DNA of 64,000 nucleotides from Polydactylus sextarius (Eukaryota; Chordata; Actinopteri; Polynemidae). The notes below the pieces were generated by a model, which was not told the origin of the DNA, made no database searches, and saw nothing but the letters and a program-made list of their open reading frames with translations. Positions 10,526-23,007 of the stretch are shown in pieces. Location: contig CM028924.1 in NCBI GenBank assembly GCA_016801845.1, forward strand, positions 9,514,501 to 9,578,500, given 5' to 3'. Numbering within the stretch: the first letter of the stretch is position 1; each line of letters starts with the position of its first letter. The position numbers and the translations under genes are program-made.

Positions 10526-12769
10526 TAGAATAATAGGAACATAAGAAAAGATCAACTATAAAGTAAACAGACAGGGTAAAAGCAGTCGACAGCAACTGAC
10601 TTTTATTAGAATAAATACTCTTTCAACGGCAACATTAAAATAAAACATCCAGAGATCAAGTTGTCTGGCCTCACAGGAAAATACTGAGATGTGATAAAAA
10701 TGAATAGGAAGATAAAACCTTGTTTTGTTATTCATTTAAAATGCATGTTTATAGTCTAGTATAAAGAAAGTGCTTATTGTAAGAGCTCAGGATTAAAAAT
10801 GACCTGTCCTTAAAGGTGAGTGGGGGGTCGGGCATACTTAAAGGACGGTGCACAATATGTCCAAGATTGCGATCGCCTGGAGGAAGAAGCTGTTTATTTA
10901 TGCTACTTTCCTGGGATTTGCTGCTCCTTTATCTCCTCCCAGATGGTGGTGGTGGGGGGGTAACAGCCTGTCAGACAGGTGACTGGAGGAGAAGGGAGGT
11001 TTCTGTTGATGCTAAAGACTCTGCCGAGGCAGCGTTGGTGGTCAGTTTAAGAAAGAAACAGGGAAGGCAACAATCTACCTCTGTAGTCTTCACTGGTCTG
11101 GTCAGTTGATGCTGTTGGGCTATTTGGCAGGTACCAAACTTGGGGACTCCAGGTTGCTTTGTTTTTGAGACTGTGTGGAGTCGCCACTGGGCCTGCTCAT
11201 TTATGAGGTGTGCAACCACAAAGACCAACAGGAACTTTCTGCTGATCACTGTCTCTAAACTACTCACTTCAACAGTCAGTGGAGAGTAATAGTAGATCCT
11301 CCTAGACTTAGTTTAGCATCCTCTTGGTTTTATTGATACTGAGGACAAGTTGTGGTTCCTATTTCTTGCAATTAGTAACTCTACTTTTATCCTGTCCATT
11401 CTTTTTTAGCAAAATTATTCTGTAACACCAATATTTTTTTTACTTGACTGAAGAATCGGTTATTGGCCTCTTTCTGTGAGAGAAATGTTTCATCCAAGGG
11501 AGTTTATTTTCTCTTTGACAGCAAAACTCAAACGAAATCACTACCTTTGCCATTTTAACGGCCCCAAACAACCATCAACACAACATGCTATTAATGAAAC
11601 AGGCTCACTTTGACGTGTGGGGCATCAGCTCGTACTTGTTCCACTCAAACTGAACATCTGTTGTTATGCTGGAAGTGTACAGTGAAAAAATAATGAAATT
11701 AAAATGGCAGGAAAAAGGTGATGGTCTTATATTCATTGTAAGCTCAGTGTTTTAACCTATAGATGGAATGAGATGTGTGTTTTTAAAAACATAAATCCTC
11801 TTAATAGTTTTTAATTTAAACGAGAGTGAAGGTTTGTCAATGTGTTGATGATCCGCAACGAGTTACCTGACAGGTTTTTGGATGTTGTGGAAATGTGTCT
11901 GCAATCCTTTCAGTGGAGGGGGGACATGCTGTCCATCATGCTGCCCCCGGCACTGTCTAATCACTGGAACTTTACTGAGTCAGTGTAGCCATGGGCCTGA
12001 CAGTATTAACCTGCTTCGACTTTTACTGACTCTGTGTAATGAGTATTGACACCTGCTCTGAATTTGATGTAAATGTCGACAAGAGACTGTTCTTACACTC
12101 CCACAAAGACACTGTGAAATGTCACATTTATTAGTAATTAGTAGACATGGTTGCTTTTGATTGAACTCAATGTGGGAGAATGTGTTTTAGTGTGTGAGCT
12201 AATGTTAATCTGAGCGTAGGTGAACAGATGAAGCATCTATCCATTTAGTCATTGACTCATCACAGGCTTCATGCGCTAATGAATGCATGTTTCCTCACAG
12301 TTGCTGCATCGCAAACACTCTTCATCTGCCACATGGAAACCACAGGAACCCGCAAAACCAAACAGAAATCAATAAATGATAAATACTAGTAATAATTACA
12401 CCACTGTTAGAACCAAAGCTCCTCATGAGCTTCTTGGTTCGATTCAGTTTGATTTTATTGTACTGAAGTGTGGTTTTGGAAGGGATCAAGTATTGTTGCC
12501 TCCATAAAATAAATCTTAGAAATACATCAGGTGGATTTTCAGACAAGGTTTGTTTCATCTGAATCTGACTGAGAGAAAGATTGTGTATCTCATAATGTAC
12601 CTGAATCTGCAGCCCATGCAATAATCTGTCTGGGAAAAAATCTGTGCAGGATGAGACAGTGATTTAATAGCACCAAATGCTAACGCTTTACTCCAAATAC
12701 CTTTGTCATTGCATCTCTGTAGACTTCATCAGGCCCTGACCTTCAGGAATGACCAATGTAATTCAGAAC
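10526..12769. other. Spacer, no gene seen
   Basis: AT-rich sequence. Frames of about 97 codons on both strands at 10816-11267 overlap each other and contain no recognisable domain. Nothing else was identified. Confidence 0.5.
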
Positions 12770-12945
12770 TTCACCTATTGTCATGAGCTTTGGGTAGTAA
12801 CTGAAAAAACAAGATTGCTGCCATAAGTGGCAAAAATTAGAGATGGAGAGATTGAGCCAGTTGAGGTGTCTCAGGCACCTATAGGTTCATTATACCTCTT
12901 GGGCATCTTCCAATGGAGGTTTATTCAGGTATGTCCATACTGGTA
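12770..12945 (+). repeat. RTE/Rex3-like LINE fragment, plus strand
   Basis: The series CACCTATTGTCATGAGCTTT, GGGTAGTAACTGAAAAAACA, AGATTGCTGCCATAAGTGGC, GAGCCAGTTGAGGTGTCTCA and ATCTTCCAATGGAGGT follows, block for block, the recalled 3' coding region of the teleost GATG-tailed LINE ('TGAGCTTTGGGTAGTGACTGA', 'GAGCCAGTTGAGGTGGCTC'). The reading frame is destroyed. The family name is from memory, but membership in one repeat family with 44036-44280 and 45936-46178 is well supported. Confidence 0.6.
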
Positions 12946-13971
12946 CTCATGATACTCTTGGAAAAAAGACACCTGCACAACCTTGTTTACGACCTTGTTG
13001 GCGACCAAGACCAGCCCACAAATAAGAACCAAAAGTAGACATGGAAGTTAATTCATAAAAGGTGGAGGCTGTGTTATCAGATTGTGTTTTTAAATGTACA
13101 GTCCTCTGCCACTGGTAGATGTTAGTAGCATATCTGAGAGAAATTTTTAAGGCATGAGATTGGATGGATCTCATCAAAATATACCTTGGGAGTTCTAGTT
13201 CTCTCCTTTCAATTTTTATGTCCACAGATCTGAACCTTGGACTTTTTTAAATCAAATAACCAGATATTTTCTAGTTCTGGTGCTCATCGTTTGTACTGAT
13301 CAGGGTGTCTCATGTCCATGTTGTCAATCATCTAACTTGTCAATCATCTTACTTCATCTCTGCAGATTACTCTTGCTCTCACTTTTAAATTGTTACTGTT
13401 GTGTAAAGCTGCATATACGGGCATTGTACATAATTTGTTAAGCAAGTGAACAAGCAGAGGCCACCAGCTGATGTTGGACAACAAAGAGACAATTAGACAT
13501 TATGACCTGTCTCATGGCTAATGACGCCTGTTTCAAATGAAGACCTCGCTGACTGAGTTTTTTATTTCTGGTTTTGTCCATGTCTATGTCTCTTGTCACA
13601 AATGTTAGCCAATCAGACTCACCGAACAGAGGTAAAAATGATATTTCTTATACAACTTTATGGTGCAACAGACAACAATAAGTAACAACTGGTGGACCAC
13701 TGACTTGTAACCATGGAACCATACATGCTCAAATAGAGGACATAGTTGAAAACTGACCTGAGCTGCTAAGCCAGAACTGAATATAGTAATTAGGAGTTTC
13801 ATGGTATCATTGCTTTGAATTTGCATTCTGCCTGTCATGGGCTAGTTTCAGCTCTGTGGTGTATCTTTATCAGTCAGTCAGTCAGTCACATTTGACGAAA
13901 TATCATTCACCATTTACACTGTGTAACATAACTTTTCATATTCCTTATTACCATATTCCATATTCCTTAGC
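12946..13971. other. Spacer with one candidate conserved segment
   Basis: No gene was seen. The stretch 13441-13540 has a mixed-composition look with AACAAAG, CAATTAG and GGCTAATGACG words (SOX-like and homeodomain-like). It is noted under findings as a possible regulatory element. Confidence 0.4.
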
Positions 13972-13998
13972 CCATTGCATCCCTGAGGGATGCAATGG
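13972..13998. repeat. Inverted repeat (11-bp stem)
   Basis: CCATTGCATCC (13972-13982) and GGATGCAATGG (13988-13998) are perfect complements around a 5-base centre. It lies immediately before a CA microsatellite. Confidence 0.85.
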
Positions 13999-14005
13999 AC
14001 TCCTC

Positions 14006-14026
14006 AAACACACACACACACACACA
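14006..14026. repeat. CA microsatellite
   Basis: A run of about ten CA units between the inverted repeat and an AT-rich repeat tail. Confidence 0.9.
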
Positions 14027-14034
14027 GACACATA

Positions 14035-14285
14035 CCCATCATAACACCACTGCACAACCTTTTGCACAACCCCTTGCCCTGGATGCATTTTGTACTTTTT
14101 GCACATGTTTTACAGTTTTATAGTTTATACTTTATATTTTCTATCTTCACCTTTATTGAGTCACTGTCTTCTATGGTTGATGATTTTATTTTTTATTGTA
14201 TAAAAATAATAATATCTTGTGTTTTGTGTGAGCTACTGGATGCCTTTATTTCTATTTATCTATCTATCTATCTTATAGTCTAATT
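14035..14285 (+). repeat. Probable LINE 3'-UTR-like repeat ending in TCTA units
   Basis: Text with ACTGCACAACCTTTTGCACA, TGTACTTTTTGCACATG and TTTATACTTTATATTTTCTA leads to TATTTATCTATCTATCTATC at 14256-14275. A 'TTGCAC..' AT-rich region followed by a TCTA tail is typical of the 3' untranslated end of some teleost non-LTR elements. No coding part is present. The family was not named with confidence. Confidence 0.35.
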
Positions 14286-14539
14286 ATATAGTTATATTAT
14301 AGATTTTTATAAAGTGATTGATTCATTTTTACTTCTGACTGTTCAACCCCCGCTCTACTTCCTGAGGAGACAGAGAAGCCCTCAGATTCCACAGCTGCAG
14401 AGAGAAAACGATGAAAGGCAGAGAGAGAAGAGGGAGGAATGGTTACTAGTAAAAGAGTGGAAAAAAAAAAATCAGTAGACTTAAAGTTGACCTTGACCTG
14501 ACCACCAACACCAGCTAACCCCTTTTAGCTCAGAGGCCA
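14286..14539. other. Spacer, nothing recognised
   Basis: AT-rich followed by purine-rich (GAGA-type) sequence near 14398-14440, then a short poly-A at 14460-14471. Confidence 0.5.
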
Positions 14540-14785
14540 GAGAAGCATATGCATAAGTATGCTCTTTTGTCTCTGCTTCTCCTCCTGAACTTTTATCCTC
14601 CCCACAAGATGCACAAATGCATTTGTGCACAAATAAATGCCCATGCGTGCACTCAGGCACGCAGCAGAGCTGAGCACACCTCCATTAGTTCTCCGCTGTC
14701 TCCATCTGCTCTGTCAGAGTGATAGTTCCATTACAGTCTGATCGCTGTAGTCTGAAGCAGATGGATAGTGAGCAGCCACGGGCCT
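14540..14785. promoter_or_regulatory. Candidate regulatory segment containing a 20-bp perfect palindrome
   Basis: TGCACAAATGCATTTGTGCA (14610-14629) is a perfect 20-bp palindrome. Nearby are GCATATGCATAAGTATGC (POU-like ATGCAT words) and a balanced-composition stretch to 14785 unlike the simple-repeat spacer around it. No exon signal was seen. An enhancer or conserved element is inference. Confidence 0.25.
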
Positions 14786-16616
14786 TTACTTTGAAAAACC
14801 ACAGAGAAGGTGGATAAAGCCTCATTTACAATCAAACCTCATTGTTTTCTTGTAGCAAACGCCTCAGCAATGACTGTAAAATTATCAAAACATTTGTTCA
14901 CAACAAAGTAGGAAAACAATTTCAATAGATTTGTGGGAGTATGTACAAGATACAGAGAAATCATAGTAAATTAGCATCCTGCACAAACAAGAAATGGCAG
15001 ACATGTTTCAAATGGCAATACAGGGAAGCTATTGCCCATAAATGCAAGGTCCGTGTCACCACCAGCAAGGATGGATGATCAAACTGGGCAACACTGAGAA
15101 CTGCTCTAGGGCTCCGACTGTCAGGGGCAATTGGTTTTGGCAAGCACAACATCAATAAAAATGGGTCCCAGCTAATATCAGCTAATTCAGTGTCAAAGTG
15201 AAAGTACCACAGACTCAGTAACACAAAGACACAACCCGGGGCCAGCAGAGTCATGGACCAACATTGAAACTGTAGCCAACTCTGCTGTGCTCTGCAGGCT
15301 TTGGGGGTGACACTGCACATGTAAAACTCAAAGAGAGTGATGGTGGTAAGTGACTGTTCATGTTTCCAACCTCAACAACTGAATTTGTAGTCACTAAAAT
15401 CTGACGCTAAGGAAGTTTGGAAGCTTATAAAATGTGTGCAAAAAAGGTGTGTAAGATTAATAAATTCTTAAATTAAATTAAGATCAATTTTAATTTGGCA
15501 ATCTTGATTTTAAAATAAGGGTCAAAACGGGATGCAAAGACTTTTTTTCTCATCCAGAAGAAGACTTCCACTTCAGTGTTGATGCATTTGATGACTATCT
15601 GTACTGCTTTTCTTTTCTTGCCACTGTCTTTATATGTAAATAACTATTAACAACCACAATTAACACCAGATAAAAGCTGAGTTTGCGTTTAATGCCAAGC
15701 TTTGGAGGGGTTTCACATGGCTTTGATTTCAGATCAACGAACAAAATTTCTAACTTTTATTCACCATTTTACATTTTGGTTCAGTAGAGATCTATAGAAT
15801 AGTTAGTATGCTCTATAAAGCAGCATGGACCATCATTTTGAATGCTTCCACAACCAAGGTGAGACAAGAGATATGAATCAATTAAGGGCTGACGTCTCAA
15901 GGGCAGTAACAGTGAAAGAAAAAAAAAAAGTGAACAGATCAATACAAAGGAGAGATGGCAAATAGAAGGACTTTCCATCTCACTGCCTCACTGTCTCACC
16001 TCAACTCTTCAACAGTTCCAGTCTGGGGTCTCTCCTTTCAGTGCTTCTTCACACTTTGATCGATTGGACTCTTTTCAACAACAGAAATAATGTGAATTCT
16101 TGTGGAGAAGGGTCAACTGTCAGCAGATCCTTGAAAGGAGCATGATAGAGAGTAGTGGTTTGAACATTCTCCTTCAGAGAGCATCCTTTGGTACAAACAA
16201 CAGACTGCTGAGTCAATACTACAGTATACAACAAATACCTGTCGTTAGATTATTTTTACATTATTAACCTGCACTAGGCATCAATGTAGTGCACCAACAG
16301 AACAGTTGAAGACTGTTCAATGAGCTGATGGAGGCAATAAAACACAATATTTCTATATCCTTGAGTGGCTCTGACAATACCGAGCAAAAACAATCTCTCT
16401 CAGTACTTTGTTTGCTATACACTACATTTGCACATTTTCTACAGAGATATTCTAATGCTGGTACTTTGGGTTATGCTTTCTCTTCATCAGTGGAGGCAAT
16501 TAATGCAATCCTGGTGGGAATGATCAAAGTCTGTGAAGAGCAAAACAAGCATCCTATTATACCTCTCTTTACAAGCTTCATTAATGTCTCAATCGAACAA
16601 ATAAAACTTTTTTAAC
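14786..16616. other. Spacer, no gene seen
   Basis: A 119-codon minus frame at 14961-15320 has no recognisable domain or splice support. The rest is AT-rich with short homopolymers. Confidence 0.5.
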
Positions 16617-16825
16617 ATTATTTGCCTTTATTAGATAGATATAGTTAAGACTGACAAAAAACAGTGGAAAAGAGGAGAGCAGAGGAATGATTTGCAGCAA
16701 AGTCTAACCCAGTCAGGGCTCGAACTAGAAAATGGCTGCAAGCCGTATGCACCAATGTGGGGCACCCCTAGCACAACAGATGTGAGATTTTGACATAGGA
16801 AGCAGATCCCTACCAACAGTCAATA
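16617..16825 (-). repeat. tRNA-derived SINE, minus strand
   Basis: Read on the minus strand, the element starts near 16825 with a GTTGGTAGGGATC A-box-like word. It has a B-box-like AGTTCGAGCCC (16716-16726), then TTGCTGCAAATCATTCC and a CTATCTAATAAAGGCAAA end at 16621-16640. This is the order of a common teleost tRNA-derived SINE ('TTTGCTGCATGTCATTCC', '..AATAAAGGCA'). Tail pieces of the same type occur at 31121-31185. Internal-promoter function is likely lost through divergence. Confidence 0.65.
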
Positions 16826-17530
16826 GGTGTTTTTTTCAAGTGGCTTTTATGCACATTTTCAAAACAGCCTGAATGAGAAAAATAGAGGGGAATCTCAGTG
16901 TTTTTATGCTTGGCTGAGGTAGAAAAACGCAGCTGAAACACATGTCAAAACCGTTGACAGAAACTGAATTTCAGTTTGGTTGATGCTTGGTGAGCCAAAT
17001 CAATGAGATGCTTCACAGTAGAAAAAAGAAAAACATTTTTATTTTCCAGACTCAAGCAAAGCAGCAACACAAGTCAAAGTAGTGAGCTTTGATGAAGTTC
17101 AAACAGAAGTCAGCGCTGCATTTCAACCACGTATGACCACATGTAGGGTCATGCCAATCAATGCACAACCACACCAGAGTCAGGAACTGAAAACCCAGTG
17201 CCTTCAACATAACATGGTGAGCAAGACCTGGGGATGTAGGTACAAAAAAAAAAAAAAAAAAAGACAGATAGAGTCTACACATACAAAGCAAAAGGCTAGA
17301 TTAAATGAACTTTTAATCAGTGCTGAGGGAAAGCTGTAAATAGTAGATATCAATTATACAGAGTAGCCTGTGGCAGATAGATACAGTCAGACAGAAAGAG
17401 CATGTGAAACGGAAAGGAAGAGTAATCTGCCTCTCCTGTCTCATCCACTTTGCCCTCCTGTGTTAAATCAAGGCCTGGTCAGGGTGATTTAGGGTTCACT
17501 TCAAGCCTGGGGGGGGTTGAGGGGGTTAAA
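16826..17530. other. Spacer, no gene seen
   Basis: Contains an A18-19 run near 17244-17261 and a G-rich patch at 17511-17525. Short frames on both strands at 17052-17339 are mutual shadows with no known domain. Confidence 0.5.
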
Positions 17531-17760
17531 ATGGCGGGCTTGTGATTGGTAGGTTAACAGTTCAAAGCCCCATCTTGGCAGGGGGGAATCGGGCAAAGCC
17601 GCTCTGCCTTAGTAAGTAGTGTTGAAGTGCCCCTGAGCAAGGTGCTTAACCCCTGTCTGCTGCAGTCAAGTTGCCCACTGAGGAGGTGGAAACGGGGGTT
17701 TAGAGGGGGCAATGTTACCTTAACCCCCTGCCCCCCACGTACAGCTCCTGCATTACACCT
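17531..17760 (+). repeat. Probable tRNA-related SINE-like repeat
   Basis: An A-box-like stretch (GGCTTGTGATTGGTAGG) is followed by a B-box-like AGTTCAAAGCCC at 17559-17570. A GTTGAAGTGCCCCTGAGCAA then GGTGCTTAACCCCTG block lies at 17621-17655. The last block is a hallmark of a repeat common in teleost DNA ('GTGCCCTTGAGCAAGGCACTTAACCCC'). The precise family and the 3' end are uncertain. Confidence 0.5.
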
Positions 17761-18556
17761 GTCAGGCTTTTAGCCAAGATTCTCCTCCAGAACGACTTAC
17801 CCTAGAAAACACCTGCATTTACAAAAGTAGTAGTAGTACTAGAAGTCAAACCTAGATGTAAACTGCCATCACTGATGCTTGGATTGGTATCAGTTTGTGC
17901 TGACTTCAGTAGTCCACAAGACTGTGTTTTATCTTCTGTGAACAGATAAAGAAGATGTAGTCAGAAGCCTGGGTGTAGTTCACAGTTTCAGTTCTTTGTA
18001 GCAGCTCTTTCTATATGAGCACTTACTTCATCTGTTCAGTGCTCAGTCTGCCATCTATAACACCACAAACCCATACAAAGAACAGTTACCCATTCATATA
18101 AGATCACTGTCTTATGGTCAGATTGAGTCAGGTCTTTGTCAGTACCAGTTATTGTTTCATCCAGAGGGTCTACAAAGTGTCGCCACAAGGAACTTTATGG
18201 TCTCCATCCTGCACACCTCAGGTCTTTAGAGGAATTAATCAATTTTAAATCCCTTCAGCTCATTAATTTTGTTCATGAAGCTCTGAGAACATGGAGACAA
18301 ATGAAAATGAGATTTGAAATGACTTCTTTCAAGGAGTCTAGACACAGTTAGTGGATTAGCAGGACGAAGAGAATCCTCATGTTCTGGATCTGATGTCAAC
18401 TTGGATTTTGATTGACTTGATTTCAGCTTGGTACAAGTAGACATGGATTTTAAGACCTCTCACAGTGGGTGTTGGTAAACCAATTGGGCACAGTGGACAA
18501 GAGTGAATGTGTGAATAATTGAGGCGTATATGTAGTCTTCCTGTTTAACCTTATTA
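17761..18556. other. Spacer, no gene seen
   Basis: No coding or repeat feature was recognised. A pair of opposite-strand frames at 18136-18444 overlap without domain support. Confidence 0.5.
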
Positions 18557-18770
18557 CATTAGCTCACAGGTGTCAAACTCATTCCACAAAGGGCCGTGTG
18601 GCTGCAGGTTTTTGTTCCAACCAGTCAAGATCACACAGTTTGACCAATTGACTGTGTGAAGACTGAGATCAGTTAATTAAATGAGTCAAGTCTGGTGTGC
18701 TGCCGCTAGGTTGGAACAAAATCTGCAGCCACACGGCCCTTTGTGGAATGAATTTGACTCTGCATTAGCT
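18557..18770. mobile_element. hAT-type MITE with 8-bp target duplication
   Basis: The element spans 18565-18762 (198 bp). It is flanked by a perfect 8-bp duplication CATTAGCT at 18557-18564 and 18763-18770. The left end, CACAGGTGTCAAACTCATTC, matches the inverted right end, CAGAGTCAAATTCATTCC. The complementarity continues inward through CACAAAGGGCCGTGTGGCTGCAG and TTTTGTTCCAACC, so most of the element can fold on itself. An 8-bp duplication and CAG(G)..GTGTCAAACTC ends are hAT hallmarks. It has no coding capacity and is non-autonomous. Confidence 0.9.
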
Positions 18771-19930
18771 GTTATGAAGTCTGTGTGGGAAAAGACACAG
18801 AAATCTACCTGTACATCAGTGTTACTGTGTGAAATTTATCTCAGTTATAAACCTGATTGATCAGGGTTCATGCTACTGCAGATTTATCAGAGCTGCATTC
18901 ACCGGGTCATTTTGTTTTTAATTGGGGATCAATTACTTTTTAGTATGAAGAAGCTGCTAGAAGTTAATCCATCCCAACAGTTGATGTAATGCTTTTTAGT
19001 GCAACTAATCACTAAGGCCCTTGTTTGTCTGATTTTACCGATACATGTTCATGGTAAATACATACAGCAATATGTCCTCAGTGGTTGATCCCATTGAAAA
19101 CAAACTTCATGGGTAATCACAGGTTCAACCCAGAATTCGATGACAACTTTAACTGTGTAGCTATGCTGTATGTGCAGGAGAAGGAAAGTCTATACCACCA
19201 AGTCAGCAAAGTTTTAGTTCCACAGCTTATGAAAAATTCAGATCAACTCTTCATGTTATCTTCATAGAGATGGCTTGTAAAGATACTGGGATTGGGTTGA
19301 GTCATTATTTCATCATCCATGTTTAAAATTCAAAGAGCTGCATGCAAAATGAAAAAAAAAAAATTCAGTCTTGAAAAATGTCTGTCGAAATGGCAGCATT
19401 ATGCTTCAGTGCAGTGCTTAAGCTCTGTGTCCGACATTAACTCCGAAGCTCAGGGGCTGCTGCCTTTTCATGTAAATTTGAAGGGAAAATGCTGCACTGT
19501 CATATTAGGTTCACAGGGGAAAAAAAAATTCCAATAAAGGAACATCCCAAGACAAATAGTGACTGAGAGACTCCAAGTGAACACTTGAAAAAATTCAGAT
19601 CTGACGTGAAAAGGCTTTTATTTGTACCTTTTACATTAGCGTCCTGTTTTAGTGTCTGCATCTGACAGAGTGTAGGGTCATGACACTTTCAACTGGGAGA
19701 CAGTCAGTTTGTGTTAGTAGCATTTCTTTATCTGAAACCAAAAGATCTTTTTTTGAATCATGGCAAAATAATGTGAGTGTATTTGCACAGTGACACAAGA
19801 CTTAGACTTCAAAGTCCCAACTGATATAAAAGCAATCATTCTAAACTATTTGACTAGTTTAAAATTTAAAATGTCCTTTTCTGTTTGAAACTCCAAAAAT
19901 GAAATATAAGCCATGAGGGCACCTAGACAA

Positions 19931-19960
19931 TTCCCTGGAATTTAGTGGCATTCCAGGGAA
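19931..19960. repeat. Perfect 11-bp inverted repeat
   Basis: TTCCCTGGAAT (19931-19941) and ATTCCAGGGAA (19950-19960) are exact complements around an 8-base loop. Confidence 0.9.
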
Positions 19961-20076
19961 GTAGCAGTTAAGCATAAGTCGAAAATGTGTTTTAACAAGC
20001 GTTGTCAATTGTACGACTTATATGCATCTATATCCATCTCAACAGCTTCGCTCAGTGCTGCTCAAACCACACCAGA

Positions 20077-20100
20077 AACTCAAGCTTGAACGCTTGAGTT
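20077..20100. repeat. Perfect 9-bp inverted repeat
   Basis: AACTCAAGC (20077-20085) and GCTTGAGTT (20092-20100) surround a 6-base loop. Confidence 0.9.
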
Positions 20101-23007
20101 CAACATCATCGTTTTCAGCCCTCCTTCTGTTTGCTGATTAGCCCAAACAGTTGAGAATCGGTGCGAACCGAATGCTACAAACAGCTCATTGACCCAGTGT
20201 TGAACCTTAATGAGAAATTGAGCAGAAGCACTAAGTGGCACTAGCTAGGTCCTAATGGAGCACAGTCTTGTAAATATCAGCTAATGCCAACCAAAATAGC
20301 TCCATTGTTGTTGCACCCACTTCAGTCGGCATTTGGATAATCTAGTTAAGATGATGATGAGAACCTTCCTCCTGTTTATCTGAACCACAATTTGTATTTT
20401 TGCACAAAATGATAAGGATAAAATCCTTTGAGGAGTCCACTTTTAGTTTCATTTTTGAAGTATAGAGAGATTAAGAAACTGTGTGACTCTGTTGATTAGT
20501 TGTGGGCTGGTTGTTATCGGTTATCAAGTAAAATTGAAAATGAAAGGAAAAAACAAAATCCATTAACACATACACACACAGACTCCACCACCGTATCTCC
20601 TGCTATTCACCTGTAATATCCACACATCCATCACAGACATGGTGTATACTCACATCCTCGAGCCACACCTACAACCACCCTTCCACTTCCCCCCCCCACG
20701 CTGATAGCATCTATCTCCTGCAGAAGAAAATGTCTCCCTCCGCTGCATCCTTATCGCAGGAACAATGTAGCCAAGTGCAATGACACGGGTGCCTTATCAC
20801 AAGCTTGGTACACAAAAGCCGACACAATGCTATGCAAACTTGTAACACAGCTCATTCAACTCAGCTGAATCAAACTACTCGCACAATGCTCCTCTTGGGG
20901 GTGTATTGATGGTTGTATCCAAGTTGTGGCTTTATTTGTATGTCTGCCACAGAATGAGGCACTTAACCCTCAACAAACTATAAAGTCAACAAAACCTTTT
21001 ACACAGGAGTCCTTGGATTGTGCAGAAAGCATTTTGAGTCCCTATAGAATCAAAGAGCAAAGTCGTTGTTCTGAGGCCCTGTGGTTTGAGGCAATGTTCA
21101 AGCTCCGCGAAGGTGGAAATCCATAGTACAACATTCAGGATTAGGAGACAACTCACTGTGAACACAAACAGGACTATGGAGACCAACCACAGCAGAAAGT
21201 ATATGTTGCTTACACTAGAGAGTAAATAACCTGAGTTTTGTAGCAGAAGTGTGATAAACAATTCATCAGGACTCACACTGGAAATGAAGGGTAATCCTAT
21301 AAAGAATCAATGGTTTATTTTCATGGTGCCACTTTGACCAGTGCAACCAGTGCTGACAAAGCTATTCCTGATCTTTTAGACGAGTAATGAGGGTGTGTGT
21401 ACAACTATAGGTCTCAAAATAACAGGTTTGTGAACTCAGAACCTTCCTGTCATTAATTATCTGTCCAGGTCGAACAGAAATACAAGAGGGACGTAGGCCT
21501 GGAGTTGTTTGAGAATAAATATTGGAATGATATTTGTGAAGGTCAGGCTGGGAATACCAAGTCAAGATGCTACTGAAAGAATATGGCATGATATTTTGTG
21601 ACTCTCACATTAAAATATATACAGTGAGGTTCTTTGAGATAAATACAAAGTGCAAAGAAGTCAAGTAGGAAATGTGTTCCAGCGCAGATTAAGAGTGAGT
21701 TAGGGATTTTAGGGTGTTAGAAAAGTTGGGAGAGAAGAATGTTCCTAGAAGAGATGAGTCTTTAGGAGAGTTTTGATAGCTCTGATATTGTTGGGACCTA
21801 GTTTTATCATTGATGAGTTGGATTACAATGCCAGACGAGTTCACTTGAAGGCAGCCGAGGGTCAACAATGAAGCATGAGCAGACATGTTTGTGTAAATAT
21901 GGCAGACAAATAGCGTTAATAACTGCAACACAATTGTACTGTGATGGACTGCAGTGAGTTCAGTATGGTATGGTAATAAATCAATAATAGTATTTCTTGG
22001 AATTACCCTCTAATGCATTTGTATACATTTGGTCAAGTACAATTTTCACACCAATGGAGCAGCCATTTGGTTTCATCTGGGGTTCATTATCCCAAGGACA
22101 CTTTGACTGTGAACTGGAGCAATCAAGCTATTGATCCAAATGTCTTTCAACAGCAATTGCCAAAGTAATCCATATGACAACCACAACCATCAATGCAGTA
22201 CATTGTATGACAACTGTGGTCTGAACTGTTGATTAAATACAGGACAAAATGGACCACGTACTGTACAGAATGTATTCTGTAGAAATTGATATGTGGTTGG
22301 TACCAATCAATGTTTTTTTTTCCAAGAGCATAAGGTATTACAATAGGCCTTTATGTATTAAATCTAATTCACAATGTGAAGTTGGAGTTTAATTCACCCC
22401 ATGTAGCTTTTGAGTCATCTGTCATCTGACCAAGTCACATACTGCCTTTCAGCTTTGTGCTGACACTGGCTCATTAAATACAAATCAAGAGGAGCTAACC
22501 TGCAGTTCTTTGAATTGGTTTCAGGTTTTCTTCTCACGAGGGAGGCTGCACACATTTTCTTTTTTCCACTTTCTGAACGATCAAGGGAAACCCCCCTGCT
22601 GATTCACCCGCCTGTTACCATGGTTACCAAATGATCTTGCACAAATGTTTCCAGCGATTACATGGATCGCTCGTAAGATCGCTCAACTTGACAGTTCCTG
22701 CGATAAGGAGATTATATTAAAGTCAGTTTAATTGAAATTCACATGTCTGCAATCACAAATAAAAAAACAAGTCTCACTGTGCAGCTGTCCAACCACTGAA
22801 ATGTTGTTGTAGGAACATTCACCAATTGGAGTACTTCAAGATAGCCAGCTGTGCGATCATAAAAACAACCAACAGCTGGTGACCAGTAACAGATCCAGAT
22901 GTTCATATCTTACTTGGTTGTTCTGCTGCATCTCTGAATTTTCGTCCTCTACTGTCCTGTCTCTATAAACAGACGTCTTCTGGCTAGTCTGCTGTTCGTG
23001 TTTTTGA

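Larger units (their letters stand above)
18771..22980. other. Spacer with small inverted repeats, no gene seen
   Basis: About 4 kb without a recognisable gene. It holds two short perfect hairpins (19931-19960 and 20077-20100) and a C9 run near 20691. Frames of up to 120 codons (22857-23219, minus) lie opposite the BED-like fragment or lack domains. Confidence 0.5.
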
